Assembly: GCA_030765065.1 (NCBI GenBank)
Contig: CM060988.1
Span: 194,864,565-194,928,564 of the forward strand
Source: Deroplatys truncata
Taxonomy: Eukaryota; Arthropoda; Insecta; Mantodea; Mantidae
Length of the DNA stretch: 64,000 nt
Direction: 5' to 3'
Under the pieces are notes generated by a model. The model had not been told where the DNA came from. It saw only the letters and a program-made list of their open reading frames with translations, and did no database searches. Positions 33,755 through 45,837 of this stretch are shown one piece after another (position 1 is the first letter of the stretch; every line of letters begins with the position of its first letter). The translations under genes and the position numbers were made by a program.

Positions 33755-34533
33755 TATTATTACACTCCACCATGCCAAAATGTAGTATTTATACGAGTGG
33801 TAGCAGTACTTTAATGGGCCTCATTAAAGTACACCTGTTCATTAAAGTATTGGCAGTCGACCAATCAGAAGTGGCCACGTAACATTGTGAAAGCGCAAGT
33901 ATCGATTATTCTGCGTAGGTCTCATAACGCTAGCAACTTTGTTCGACACAGGTGCTACAAGGTCATTGTATTGTAACCATAGATAAAGGAATAACCATTT
34001 AACACATCACTCAAACCAGAAACGAATATTTATGAAACCTTTAATTTAGATACATGGTCGAGCATAAACAGTCGTATGAAACTTGACAAAATGGTGATTA
34101 AAACGCTCGTATGATAAGTAACCTCGCTTCGTTCGCTCGGTTAATAACTACCATTATAGTCCCGTTGCATAATATACTATTTGCACATCGCTAGAGGGCT
34201 CGAAAGTATTATTATATATTAAAAAAAAGAAAACAAAACTTAAAACCTGAATTTACATGCATAAGAATTATATGAAGGTAAGTTTAGAGGCCAAGTTTTT
34301 CCTTATGTTTTGATGTGTATACAGCTGGGCCACATTAGGGAAAAGTTTATAAACTTTAAAATTAGTAATGTATTTTCTTTTATAGCAAACTGATAATAGC
34401 ACTCCCGTTCCGTTAGCCAATGACAGGTGCTGTACTACACTAGTAACGCCACCTTCGATTACTACACTGATAGTATTTCATCGCAATGCACTGAGATCAC
34501 GTAGGCCGTGACGACAATAATTACAATTCAAAC
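33755..34533. other. No gene; one strong small hairpin
   Basis: A perfect 11-bp stem GTACTTTAATG / CATTAAAGTAC with a 5-base loop lies at 33806-33832. It is too short and isolated to classify. Nothing else is recognised. Confidence 0.55.
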
Positions 34534-34698
34534 ATGGCACGCTTTGATTTCCAAAATACTGTTAATACAAGAGCAGCTGTAGGCAAGTTAACCCCTGAAA
34601 ATACAAAAACAATAGTAGTGTGGAAACAATTTTCAGAATTCTGGGTAGAGAGAAATTCTAAAATTGGCGATCCCATGCATTTGTTTCTTTGCAGCTAA
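34534..34698 (+). pseudogene. Possible Crypton-like (DUF3504) recombinase N-terminal fragment
   Basis: A 54-codon frame contains LTPENTKTIVVWKQFSEFWV followed by ERN. It resembles the ENTK-[x]-F-x-W-x-x-RN segment near the N-terminus of Crypton-type tyrosine recombinases and DUF3504 proteins. No catalytic part follows before the stop at 34696. This is pattern resemblance only. It could be a 5' exon or a fossil. Confidence 0.3.
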
Positions 34699-37152
34699 AC
34701 TAAGTAAGTTTATAATAAATAAACTTTTCGTGTTATCAAACCGAGTAGCACTTGTACTACTAGTTTTCCCCGACAATTTTATTTGCGGTAGTGGTAGAAC
34801 AATAGTGAAAAACATATCTTGAAACGGTAACCTTCTGTGATTTGTCAGTCCTATCCCTAGCGAGCCAAGCCTGCACATGCCTGAATTTCTGTATGCAAGT
34901 AGCAAGAAGTTAAAAACGGTGTAAAACACACAAACACAGGGCCATCTTGAACATGTCTCCATTACTAGGCAAGTAATACAGCTTTAGATGAAAATTATTA
35001 TAATAGGATAAACCAACCTCACCAGGTCAGCAAAATTACTGCTTTAATCTCCCCCCCCCCAAATCTCCTTTCATACTTCGAGAGGAAAGCGCAAAGTGCT
35101 TTGACGAATAATTAAACAATTAAATCAACATCTCGGACAAACTTTGTTTCGGCTTGCTAAATGAAACCTAATGCCGACCATTAATGTTACATGAGGAGAA
35201 ATAAATATCGGACTTACCTCCCTGTGGTTTTACCCTAAACCACTAATGGACTGTCTTGAAAACAACTTGGGAAAATAATGGGTTAGGAGAAAATTGGAGA
35301 ATGGGAGAAAATAATTAACGGCTTTAAAAAACAAGGAGATAGAAGATATAAGGGTATAGGAATTAAAAAGCTCTTCAGTGAGATGACTGAGAAACGGTCT
35401 CTTCAGAAATGGTTTAAATTAGATAGAAAAAATACCATTAATAGAAATCTTCAGAAATAATAGCAAAAACACAGGACAGTTCTTAAGCAAACTGGAGGGG
35501 AGGAAAACGTGGAATTGACCCATTAAATGAGACGTGGCACAAGCATACTTCTGTAATTTTCAAGAAGTCATTACAAACTGTGTATAGTGAATATGATTGG
35601 CTAATTTACACGTTCTGAATATGAAATTGAAATAAGATTATCTTCCTTCTCCTTTCGAAGTTTTTCCAGGATTTGCATTAAAATATAGGTCAGTTTCCGC
35701 ATCGTAATACACATTTTCTTACGGCCGGCCTCCAAGTCATCATCACAAGACGTGTAAGTTCCGGCAAACAGGAGTGGAAAGCCAGCCGGGTGGAGGGAGG
35801 GACACTGTGATGTGATAATGAGTCACTGGCGTGACGTAGGGCTCGTTTGTGCGAGTGTAGGCTTCCGCGGGCCAGGAACGAGGCTTGTTTTATTTCGTTA
35901 ACACTTTCGGCTTCATCTTAAAGTTGCAAGTAGAAGACGGAACATGGTCGAAAGGTCAACGCACTTTAAGTGCGTATTCCTGGAGAGTTGAAATCGATAC
36001 GGTGCGGTATTCATTTTGAACTGGATCTCATATCTGATACTATTAGGAATGAAGATCGCAGAAGGGTCGTTCTCAAGTAGTGGAGCGCGAACCCCAAGCG
36101 GGGCGCTGGTACTTTCCCGATCACAAGCATACCTGCATAAAGCAGACAAAATACACAATTGCGTTTTTTCACGAGTAATACTCTCTAGTGGCACCTACAC
36201 TAAATCAATTAATCACTCAGCTTTAATTTTCACAGTAAAACGTCTAACATCTTCAGTGAGTTGAAATAAATACTTAATTCAGGTTAATTTTATCGGAAGT
36301 CTAACAATGCTGTTTATAATTTAATTATAAAACATGCAGAACAAATACCTGATTAGTAACGTGCCTTTCTGCATGGACACCATTTCTTTTTTATATTTTT
36401 CTATTTACTTTCTGTTGATCGTAATCCCCCAATGTACTATCAATTAACGGGCTGGGACAACATAACACTGTTTCAAAACTTTATTATGCGCTTGCCATGA
36501 TATTAGATACATACTGTACAGAGCTCATGAGAAACAAAAGAGCGACCACTTAGCATTTCAAATATGCTTATTAAACTGTACAATAATACAAACGAGCGAC
36601 ACTAAATAATTCGGAAATGTTTGCGGAAACAAACGTTCCTAACTTATTCCTTAAAGTTTCTGTCTCTCTCTTCAGGTTTCATAGCTTTACAAAATTCAAA
36701 AGAATGAACAGCCTCAAAAGCCATTTACAAATAATCGAAAAATATAAACATTGTCATGCCAACATCTCAAACACATTTTATAACATTTGGAGTATAGATA
36801 TCCCTCAAGTCTGTACTTTAAAACAAATATATACATGTATAGTGTTAGGGCCATTTTAAGGCATTTAAACTGGGTTTTAAGCATGAAGTGCGTCCTTTTT
36901 AAATCAACTGGCACGCCCACATTTGATTTTCGAAATCTCTTTGCTATCTGAGACCTGATCTTCCTCCTCAAAGTTGAGTGATTACACTATTTATACAAGA
37001 ATCTAACACGCTAAGAGGATATTGCAAAGATTCAGGAGTCCAGGAATAAAGATCCAAATAATTATGATCCTGGAATGTACTGAGGTTAGTCTCAGAAGGT
37101 TAAAATATTGAAGTAAATTTTCAAACTCTTTTCTCAGAAGTACATTTTTAGA
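34699..37152. other. No gene seen
   Basis: No domain recognised in the frames (34633-34962, 35913-36264, 36617-36971). Contains a C-run near 35050 and the GC-richer patch listed separately at 35722-35900. Confidence 0.5.
35722..35900. promoter_or_regulatory. GC-richer patch with AP-1-like and CRE-like motifs
   Basis: Within AT-rich surroundings this patch contains the AP-1 consensus TGAGTCA (about 35819) and a TGACGTA CRE-like core (about 35830), with CG-containing words such as GGCCGGCC and CCGCGGGCC. Such clusters occur in promoters and enhancers, but short motifs arise by chance and no exon is recognised nearby. Confidence 0.2.
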
Positions 37153-37154
37153 TA

Positions 37155-38791
37155 CGAGGGCAAATCAAAAAAGTCTTTGCCCCATATTTTGTTTCTGGTA
37201 ACATAAGATACATACAGCCAACTAAACATGTAGATATTATTCCTTACACCTTTCACTATTTTTCCACATACTCCCCGTGCCGGTTCAGACATTTGTCCCA
37301 TCGCAGCACTAATTTTGCGATGCCGCTGCGGTAGAAGTCGGCCGTCTGACTACTGTTGGACAACGAGAAGGCGAGCGGAGCCTGAGGGGCGAGCGGGTTC
37401 TGTAACTGTTTATCTGCTCACGTACTGTCGATTGTTTACTACGAAATGTGTTTATGTGTGCAAATGAACCACCATGCTGCCAGATCTGATACTAGTAGAA
37501 CAGCAACCGCCATAATAGGTATTAACGCATTGGCTCTTGCCACGGGTGAGTACTTGACAACACTGTGTAGTAGTTTATAACCTCCTTAACATGCTTATCG
37601 TATCCACACGGCGAGCGTAAATATGATACGGACGTAAGAAAGTGTTGATGTTACACATTCCTCTTGCTTGCCTTCTTCTCGTGATCTATTCAGTACGGAA
37701 CTACGGTCGCACTGTTGTCTTGACTTCGTCGTCGCAAGTGAATCGCTGTCCTACCAGAAACTTCTTCAGCGGACTGAAACGATGGAGATCACTAGGGGCA
37801 AGATTCGGGCTGTATGGTGAATGCTCTAGAAACTCCCAGTGAAAGTTCCTTAGCTTGCCGACGATCTTGTTTGCCACATGTGGTCTCCCATTGTCGTTGG
37901 TCTCACGTTGTCAACATCGAGAATCCCGCGGCGCTTCTTTCTGATCGCAGCCCGCAGAAATGACAGTGTGGAACAATATCTGTCGGCATTGATGGTGGCA
38001 CCTCGCAACATGAAATCCAGTACGAGCGGTCCACGGCAATCCCAGAATGCCGTCAACATCACTTTGTGAACAGATGGCGCAGTACGGAATTTCTTTTTCA
38101 CAGGAGATTGCGGATGTTTCCACACCTTACTCTGCTGTTTTGATTCCGGCGTGTAATGCAGTAGCCACGTTTCACCGCCAGTAACAATGCGATCCAGGAA
38201 ATTGTCACCCTCCTCGGCATATAGTTGCAGATGGTTCAAAGAAGCAATCATTTTGCTTGTCTTTCATCACGTCATCCAACTGCTTAGGAACCCATCGACA
38301 TGAAACCTTCCTGTACCCTAAGCACTCGTGAATGATGTTGAAAGCACTCCCAAAGGAAATGTCGAGCTCTTGAGCAATGTCTTTGATGCGCACGCGCCGC
38401 TCTGCTTTCACCATCGCATCCACGCGGGCAATATTGTCATCAGTCACCCATACACGCGGTCTCCCAGCACGCTCATTGTCATGCAGATTTGCACGACCAC
38501 ATCACACTTCTCTAAGCAAGACACCTTTCCCCATATGATGGCTGCATTTCTCCGTGGATCTCGATGGGCGTTCGTCCCTTACTCCACAGAAAACGGACCA
38601 CACTTCGTTGCTCGTAAACCGTGGACGTGTTAAGCACACCTGCCATTTGGAATGCACCCGCAGCAGCTGGAAACTCTATGAGGAGCGGCCCATGAGAAGT
38701 CCACTACTTCGAATGTATATGTTGGTTTTTGTTTTACATTCGTAATTTGTCCGAAAAAAATAGGGGCAAAGACTTTTTTGATTTGCTCTCG
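37155..38791 (-). mobile_element. mariner element, near-complete but inactive
   Basis: TA duplications at 37153-37154 and 38792-38793. The terminal inverted repeats are about 29 bp; the left begins CGAGGGCAAATCAAAAAA and the right, read inwards, CGAGAGCAAATCAAAAAA, differing at one position over AGTCTTTGCCCC. Length 1637 bp against about 1.3 kb for a typical mariner. About 280 bp (roughly 37358-37640), falling between the catalytic domain and the conserved C-terminal end, is foreign to the transposase. Confidence 0.95.
37264..38447 (-). pseudogene. mariner transposase pseudogene (DD34D)
   Basis: Minus-strand remains in family order. The helix-turn-helix is at 38447-38290 (TDDNIARVDAMV, VRIKDIAQELDISFGSAFNI, then the WVPKQL linker). 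The catalytic domain starts near 38251 with IVTGGETWLLHYTPESKQ: the first catalytic Asp of TGDETW is Gly (codon 38176-38174, GGT). The second Asp lies in NDNGRPHVANK (37895-37893) and the third in LAPSD (37790-37788), with exactly 34 residues between them. After a foreign ~280-bp segment the C-terminus resumes with FYRSGIAKLVLRWDKCLNRH at about 37355-37275. Frameshifts and the lost Asp make it dead. Confidence 0.9.
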
Positions 38792-38793
38792 TA

Positions 38794-39573
38794 CTTAGGA
38801 ACCGTTTTCTCATGAACTACTCAAGCAGAAAGCAGAAATTTTACACGCTTATATTAAACGTATCAACAAGCATTTACCGCTACTTTCATAAAATTATGAT
38901 TATAATACTATTTTTAGCCATAAGAATAAAAAATCGAAAAAACACTTTTTAAAATTTGAAATTTGAGTACTTTTCTCCGGTGAATAAATACAGTTAAATA
39001 ATTGATTTTAGCGTCACATATAATCAATATGGTTAAAATATGCATGAAAAGTTATTTTATATTGGAAACGGACTCGGAGTACTTCAATGTCAGCCATGTT
39101 TTAACAAACTTTTAATACGTTTCTCCAAATTTGACATTTTTTTACAAAATCAACCAAATGAGATAGAAAAACTAAAAGTAAAAATGTTCCATTAAGTATT
39201 AATCATAAGTTGTAAAATTTCAGGAAGCTTCACTCCAAGTTAATGAGATAATGCTTCGCTGCAGCATAGCATGCACACGCTCAATGTACCGTGTTACCCT
39301 TAAACATCTTTGAATTATAACACAATCTAAGGGAATGTTATCTCGCATGCTACAGGTCCAAGCTCATATCATCCTTCGTTTAGGTTACAGATTTTCTTCT
39401 CAGCCCTTCACCTGATTACTGAACAGCTTTGGAACTACACATCCGGAGTGCATCCCTTTTTTCATTCAGACATCCAAAGTCAGATACGGACAGTCCGATT
39501 GAAAACAAACTTACAAAAAATGTATTTGTAAGTACAGTATATTTAATAATCTGAAATCTTATTTGCTCTTCTT
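38794..39573. other. No gene seen
   Basis: AT-rich, no shared repeat or protein-like frame. Confidence 0.5.
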
Positions 39574-39582
39574 GCGGAATGC

Positions 39583-39849
39583 GTCGTCCTCCGTGGTGTA
39601 GTGGTTACCATGTTAGCCTCTAGTTCCCGAGGTCGCGGGTTCAAACCCGGGGGAGGGCGATGGATTTTTTTCAGGCGTAAACATCCTTAGCACGGCTTCC
39701 TTTCCGTATCGTAGATTTGCGGCACGTAAAAGAACCTGAAGCCTGATAAAGAGGTCTCTGAGCAAAATTACCGGTCTTTCACGCCCAATATAAAAATGGG
39801 ACGCTAAGGACCACAGCAGTTAAAGAGTGTCCATAAATAAAACTCATCA
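39583..39849 (+). mobile_element. tRNA-derived SINE (Val-like head), plus, with target duplication
   Basis: Head GTCGTCCTCCGTGGTGTAGT (A box), B box GCGGGTTCAAACCC, body and CCATAAATAAAAC tail. Perfect 9-bp duplication GCGGAATGC at 39574-39582 and 39850-39858. Confidence 0.92.
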
Positions 39850-40136
39850 GCGGAATGCACATGGCAGAAATGAAGAAAGTAGTCCACATCGAACACTGGA
39901 TCAACAAAATGCTTAATCTTACAAAATTATGAGCCTGAAGTGACCAAATTATAATTCCCCTACTAATAAAAACTGCATGAAATTTAATCCGACTTCCTCT
40001 ACGTTCTGTCTTCTCAACCCATGGGTCACGGGGTTGTGGCACGGAAACTTTCCTTAACAAGAATAATTCTCTATCATAATCAGAGACTGGAAGCATAAAT
40101 ATGGGAGTGAATATGAATGATTTAATAGAAAAAAAA

Positions 40137-41002
40137 TCTGATGTGTTCCACTCACATGACTTTCTCTACTCTTGTACAAACTATTTTTACAAATGCTTAT
40201 TCTCCATATGCTTCATGTTAATCGAGATTAACGTTTGCAGACTCTATCTTATTGCTAATTTTTTGTAGATGTAAGGGGAAAATATATTTACAAGGGAAAT
40301 ATAGAAAAACAGTAGCCTTTAAGCACATACATATCTCTTAATAGCTGGTTGCTAGGTGCAGCACCATTCCCTTTGCCACAGATTAATACTCGTTGCATAT
40401 CCAAGACAAAAAAAATGAATAACGAATTCCCATTTGAGAAAAGTATTGAAAAATTTAAGGGAATAACAAGTAATATCTCGAAAATGGTTCACTCAACAAA
40501 AAAAATGTATATGATATAAATTGTGTATTTTAACGCGTACTACATTTTTTGTGTAGTAAACTTTTGTCTATCTCTTATGGTTTACCAGTTATGCAAAAGT
40601 CGTTCACAATAAAGAATACTTTTGGAGACATTCTCAGGAAATTCAAGATATACATTTTATTTGTCATAAAAATATCTTAAACATATGATATTTTAATCAA
40701 AATCGTTAGTCGTTTTTATGAAAATTAAAATTTTCGAAAAATCTTCCATGTAAAGGGTACTCTGGGGTGGGGGGATTTTCTTGAAAACCTTCGTGTCGCA
40801 TCCTAGGAAGATACTGAATCCAAATACCAAGTTTGGTGTTCGTTTCTGAGTTATGCTGTTCACACACACACGGACATGTTTCCAAAAATGCTTTTTTTGG
40901 ATTCAGGGGGTCTCAAAACATGTATTTCCGGTGAAATCTCGGTATCGAATTTTTGGGTGGAATACAATACTTCCCCTACTTACTAAACGTAGTAGAGAAA
41001 GT
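40137..41002 (+). mobile_element. HINE-like repeat, A type, plus, full length
   Basis: From TCTGATGTGTTCCACTCACA (after eight A) to GTAGTAGAGAAAGT (before AAAAA). It provides the uninterrupted reference for the AAAATGC-T7-GGATTC site that is hit by insertions in other copies. Microsatellite (CA)n is short here. Confidence 0.93.
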
Positions 41003-41956
41003 AAAAATAAAAGTATTAAAAACCAAGGTTAAGATAATTTACAGTTCAAAAAGTAATAAACCATAAGTTGTTTAGCAAGTCAAAGGGCCCCATATAACCA
41101 TAGAAGTTAAAGGGGCTATACACATGAAACAATATACACATTTTAAAAAATCATTTCACAACTGTAAATATTACTTAAATTACGACACTATACCGCATAG
41201 TTTGTAGCTGTAGGTATTTGGCATGTAGTGTATAATTACACATTCAACTTTACAATAATTTGCAGATTAAATACATTAAGTTCATGTTCCAAAATTATCA
41301 CGTGTTCTTTGTTGTAAATTGTACAACTCAATGTTACGGGATCAAGTTCTAAACAAAATGTGGAAAATGATCACTGGTGGACTAATCATATGCACTATTA
41401 TTGTTCGCCGTATTCTGATATTCCGTTTGATGATTTTGTAGAAGGAAAGGTCCAAATATTTCTGGCTGAAACAGTGGAGTTCCCAACTGAACTCCGAAAG
41501 CCGGAAACTCCCAAACTTGAAGTGTGAGATCTAATTGATGGAAAGGGTGAATATGTTTGTTGTGGGGCACGCCTGAACTAGGCCATAAGGCTTGCTTGCT
41601 GCGAAACTGGTTCCAGTTCAGGCAGACAGTTTAGCAGTATCACCTGCACAAGGCTTTCAGATTGGTTTACCTTACGCCGCACTGGTTTGCCTGTGCTAAT
41701 AGGCAGCAACTTGCCTCCGAGGTTGTGAATCAGAAGCAGTGTTGCCAATTCTTACTGATGAGAAGTAGCTAAATGAGTGTCAGAAAGGCCAGAAATGTGA
41801 AGCAGCTTATATAGGCGCAAATCATATTTCATGAAAATGATTAATACGAGAGGGCAACCTTGTAAAATAATTGCCCTGGTCTGACAAATGAATTTCATTC
41901 AGGAATAATTTTCTGCCTTTCTATCTCAGTACTAGTATGGTTAAGCTAGAGTTGGT
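41003..41956. other. No gene seen
   Basis: A short plus-strand frame at about 41388-41525 has a plausible amino-acid mix but no recognised motif. The remainder is featureless. Confidence 0.45.
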
Positions 41957-42236
41957 TGAATTTTATTTATGGACGCTCTTTAACTACTATGGTCCTTAGT
42001 GTCCCATTCTATATTGGGCGTGAAAAACCTGTAATTTTGCTCAGAAGTCTTTATCAGGCTTGAGGTTCTTTTAGTGACGTAAATCTAAGACACAGGACCA
42101 CCGGCTTTACTTCCATTCCGAAGGAAGCCATGTTAAGGATTTTTACGCCCGAAAAAATCCATCGCCTCCGCCGGGTTTGAACCCGCGACCTTGGGAACTA
42201 GAGGCTAGCACGGTACCACTAGTCCACGGAGGACGA
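41957..42236 (-). mobile_element. tRNA-derived SINE (Val-like head), minus
   Basis: Full-length minus copy. The head is close to 42236 (CGTCCTCCGTGGACTAG on the minus strand), B box CGCGGGTTCAAACCC, tail ATAAATAAAATTC. A HINE copy starts within a few bases of the head. Target duplication not obvious. Confidence 0.9.
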
Positions 42237-42241
42237 GAAAA

Positions 42242-42770
42242 ACGTTACATTCACATAACTTTCTCAACACACTATCAATTATTTTTATGTAGATGCTAAA
42301 AACTATTCCTACAAAAGCTTACTTTTCTACCTACTTCACGTTAATCGAAATAAACCTTTACAGAAATAGTTTCGTATACATTTCAATGCAGTTACAAGGA
42401 CAAACAAAGCAGAATCGAGTCAATTGTTTCCATAAGTACGCTGATTTTAAACTCCATTTCTGACACCCCAAAAAACCAACTGAATAGCGGCAGCACTTAA
42501 AAAATGACTAAGTACTGAAAAATTCCAAACAATTTTAACAGATCTCGGATATATCCCGGATGTCAAGAAAAAGTTATTTGAATATTCAACTTAATACCAA
42601 GCTTGGTATTTATCCAGCAGTTCCTTTCCAGTTATGCTATCCAGACACACACTGTTTTTCCACAAAATGCTTTTATTAAGGAGCCTCAAACTGCGCATTT
42701 CCGGTGAAATCTCGTTATTGAATGTTTGAGTGGAATACAATACTTCCCCTAATTAGTATGAAGTAGTAAG
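42242..42770 (+). mobile_element. HINE-like repeat, C variant
   Basis: 5' GTTACATTCACATAACTTTC, body GTTAATCGAAATAAACC and a divergent middle shared with 51746-52050 (GAATAGCGGCAGCACTTA). Short microsatellite ACACACAC, then CATTTCCGGTGAAATCTCG. The terminal hairpin is decayed (TTAGTATGAAGTAGTAAGG). Confidence 0.75.
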
Positions 42771-42778
42771 GAAAACAA

Positions 42779-43430
42779 AGAATTAAAGAGAAAAGAAACA
42801 GAGGGAATGTGCCCTTCCCGGCCATGCAAATTTCATGTGACATGCCACATATAACAACCAACCACGCACATTCTAACTCGGAGCTTACAAGTAGTTGAAA
42901 TTCGTAACTTCGGAATCTCCCTCTAAGAGGACACCAGTATGGAAATTTCCAAGTAACTTACATTTTTCACCCGATCATACAATTTTTCCACGCAACTTAG
43001 TGGCTGTCTCTTGAAACATTGCTGATCAGAAGGGTGCAGCTACGCTTGTCACCGTGAGGAATCAAGGTTACTGACGTGACGGTGTCGTGAAGAGATCAAA
43101 CCCGTTTCATTTTCTCATTGCGCTACAACTAGCCGACATGGCTAACCTGGCTCTCGATTAGGCTAGTTTTCCCTCATCCTCAGAAGACTAGGACAACTCT
43201 GACCATCATCAGCACTACGCAAACTGTCACTCGCAGTATCCCTCTTGAAAACAGGAAAATTATGTCCGAGTCCTGTTTAAATAATTATGATCTCTCCTAT
43301 TCTTTCAACTCGATGAGGCTAGAAACATTAGATAGAGGAAACCGGTGTTTAAAAGCGGACCGCAATATGCTGGCCTTCAAATTGCCTACCTTTTATAAAA
43401 ACCCTTGAAGACCTGGTAGTAGTTTTTGTC
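42779..43430. other. No gene seen
   Basis: No supported feature. Confidence 0.45.
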
Positions 43431-43434
43431 ACCC

Positions 43435-43615
43435 ATACTTTTTTCTGGTACCGCAGATAAGCACACATTAAACGGTACCAAAGAACACCACTGCCTAGGC
43501 TATACATAAATTTCTAGTCCACATTTTATACTTTATACCATGAACTATAACCAAAACCTGTCACAAAATAAGTGAAACTTAATTCCTGCAGCCATAAAGC
43601 GCGAATAGGTTATAG
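43435..43615. repeat. Unclassified dispersed repeat, copy 1
   Basis: Aligns by eye with 56110-56320 over shared blocks: TGTCACC, ACACATTAA, TGCCTAGGCTATA against TTCCTAGGCTATA, TAGTCCACATTTTATACTT against TAGTCCATATTTTACGCTT, GCAGCC and GCGAATA. No ends or coding potential identified. Confidence 0.6.
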
Positions 43616-43924
43616 TGTACTACAATACTATCTGGGCGCTTGATACGGATAGAGGATAGGGTTCGAAAAACCAAGGTGCCTTGCGCCGAGATTCTGTTAT
43701 GAGCTTACCAAAGGTGTATTGCACATCACTTTTTGAACGGATATTTATATCAATTGAATTATATTGAGATATTAACTGAAATACTTATATATATTATTGA
43801 AGATAGATGTTACACTTTAGGTGATTCACCTACATGTGCTGCTATGGAGAGACAATACTTGCAAATAAGTATATTATGTTGTGGTTCATAGTTATTTAGC
43901 AATTTGATTTATTTTTACTTCGTT

Positions 43925-44061
43925 ATGGAAAAAGTAATAGACGACGTGTCCAATGCTGTGGAAATCGAAGACGCTTGGAAAAGTAGATTTGACGATTTAA
44001 TATAAAAGAAATCAAAACAAAAGTATGAGTTGACATACACTTCATTCTGCAAATGGTCAAA
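43925..44061 (+). pseudogene. Crypton-like tyrosine recombinase N-terminal fragment
   Basis: From ATG 43925 the frame reads MEKVIDDVSNAVEIEDAWKS, FDDLI, a TAA stop, then KKSKQKYELTYTSFCKWSKE. The last part fits the DUF3504/Crypton pattern (LIPEKS-x-x-Y-x-x-x-Y-x-x-F-x-x-W). The HINE copy that begins at about 44062 cuts it off, so the recombinase core is missing here. Confidence 0.45.
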
Positions 44062-44063
44062 AG

Positions 44064-44742
44064 AATGTGTCACATTCACATAACCTCCTCTACCCTACAC
44101 TATTAATGGGTATACAAATTATTCATACGAAAGTTTATTGTCCCGTCCACTTCATTTTAATCCAGATAAATCTTTGCACAGATAAACTACATTACACATT
44201 TCGTTAGAGATACAAAGAGAACAGCGGCAGTCAAAAACAACTGGACGCTATATGCTGGCCTTAAAATTCCATACTGTTTCCATGACATCGCGAGAAACAA
44301 ATGAAAATCGACGGGACTTCCAAGTATACAAGATTATAAAAATGCCTTCCGAATGAAGAGAACATTCCAAGAAAACTTAAAATATACATTTACTTGATTT
44401 CTCATACGGTATTAATATGAGCATATATAATAATACATATATATGGTATTTTAATCAAAATCGTCAGCCATTTTTAGAAAATAAAAAATTTCGAAAAATT
44501 TTCCTTGTAAAGGGTAGTTTGGGGTTGGGATTTTCTTGAAAATCTTCGTGTCGCATATTTGGAACGTATTGAATCTGAATACCAAGTTTGATATTTATCC
44601 GTCATCTCGTTTTAGCCATGCTATTCAGATACACTCGCACGGACCTTTTCTAAAAAATGTATTTTTATTCAGGGGTCCTCAAAACATGTATTTCAGGTGA
44701 AATCTTTGTATCGAATTTTCGGGTGGAATGCATAAGGTACCT
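44064..44742 (+). mobile_element. HINE-like repeat, B type, 3'-truncated
   Basis: GTGTCACATTCACATAACCT start, B-type body with ACTGGACGCTATATGCTGGC, and an internal deletion after GACGGGACTTCCAAG. It runs to GAATTTTCGGGTGGAATGC and lacks the terminal hairpin. Confidence 0.82.
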
Positions 44743-45640
44743 TGAGGCAATATTTTTAACACGCTGAAAGTTAAATAAAAGTATTCTATTGGAGTAAAAT
44801 TAGCCAATCAGAGACTTGAAATAGAGAAATTTACAAATTTAAGCGGTAAACGCCAGTCGCTAGAAGGCAACGTACCTGAGCAGTTCGCTCGGTACGTATT
44901 CAGTGCGAGACGAAAATTCATTACGGCGAGAATATTATAAAGTTTGTGTTGAAAGGTGCAAGTAATTAATAAATAATCTCACAGCTCTCTATATCAGTGA
45001 AGTGTTATTTAATCGTGTGAAGAATTAATAAAAGGAGCGAAGTAAAAATTATAATTTGTGTAAGCCTACATTCTTTAGCCGCATCACCCCCTGTTTAGAG
45101 ATACGTGTTTCTGCAATAATACTGAAGCAGCCGAGGCAATATTTAAAGAAACATTAAAACACAAAGGTGATTCCTAAACGTTGGGGCGAAGGCCACCGGA
45201 AACTTTGTATCGTACGTGGTTGCAACTACTTCAAGTTTTGGCTCCCCAACAATACAACTACAATACTGCTTCAAATTGGCTTTCCATACGTGGGGCTACA
45301 ACCTTCTCAACCTATGTTCGTGGTACAGAAAGTAAAACGGCGTATATATTAATGAGAAGGAATGCAATGGCGTATTTCGTTCTAGCAGTAATAAATTGAT
45401 GAGTCCAGGAAGTTTGTTGTCGGAATTTTCGATGTTGAGAACGTAGTAGCACGATAAATAATAAATGTATTGTGGTGGTTCTACTTCCTGCACTAGTGAT
45501 TCTGGTCATTTCTTTCAGCATTGAGATTTCTTTTGTTTTCATAGCAACCACATTGCACGTGGGAATGTCAACTTCCGATCCATAGCAACAATATAGGTAG
45601 GTACCACAAATTAGTTACATCGTGCAAAAATAATTTACGA
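44743..45640. other. No recognised gene
   Basis: Overlapping open frames at 45167-45399 (plus) and 45296-45551 (minus) show no domain I know. The stretch 44820-45110 has a promoter- or LTR-like mix of composition but no paired repeat in the window. Confidence 0.4.
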
Positions 45641-45644
45641 GAGA

Positions 45645-45785
45645 GTGTTAGCTTAACAATTCACGTCACCATTACTGCGCCCATTTACTGCTGGTTATTA
45701 TCAGTGGTGCAATCTAATTTTAAGTCCCACTAAACAAACTACGCACGCGTTGCGTTTTGTTGCAGTCCAGTGAAGTGGGAGCATC
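45645..45785. repeat. Unclassified dispersed repeat, copy 2 (right part)
   Basis: Matches 56320-56450 in order: TTCACGTC-CCATTACTG, GTGCTGGTT-type block, CACTA, ACAAACTA, TTTTGTTGCAG[TC]CCAGTGAAG. No coding potential. Confidence 0.6.
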
Positions 45786-45837
45786 ACGAAGGATTTACAC
45801 ACAGATAAGCTCTGACTTATCATAGCACTATATACTA

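Noticed and set aside
41388..41525. Short protein-like frame (VEGKVQIFLAETVEFP)
   Set aside because: Only about 45 codons, no recognised motif, no flanking continuation. It cannot be told from chance.
44820..45110. Possible solo LTR
   Set aside because: No matching second copy, no TG...CA ends with a target duplication and no retroelement coding sequence nearby.
45167..45551. Three overlapping ORFs near 45.2-45.5 kb
   Set aside because: They occupy different frames and strands over the same DNA and show no family signature.
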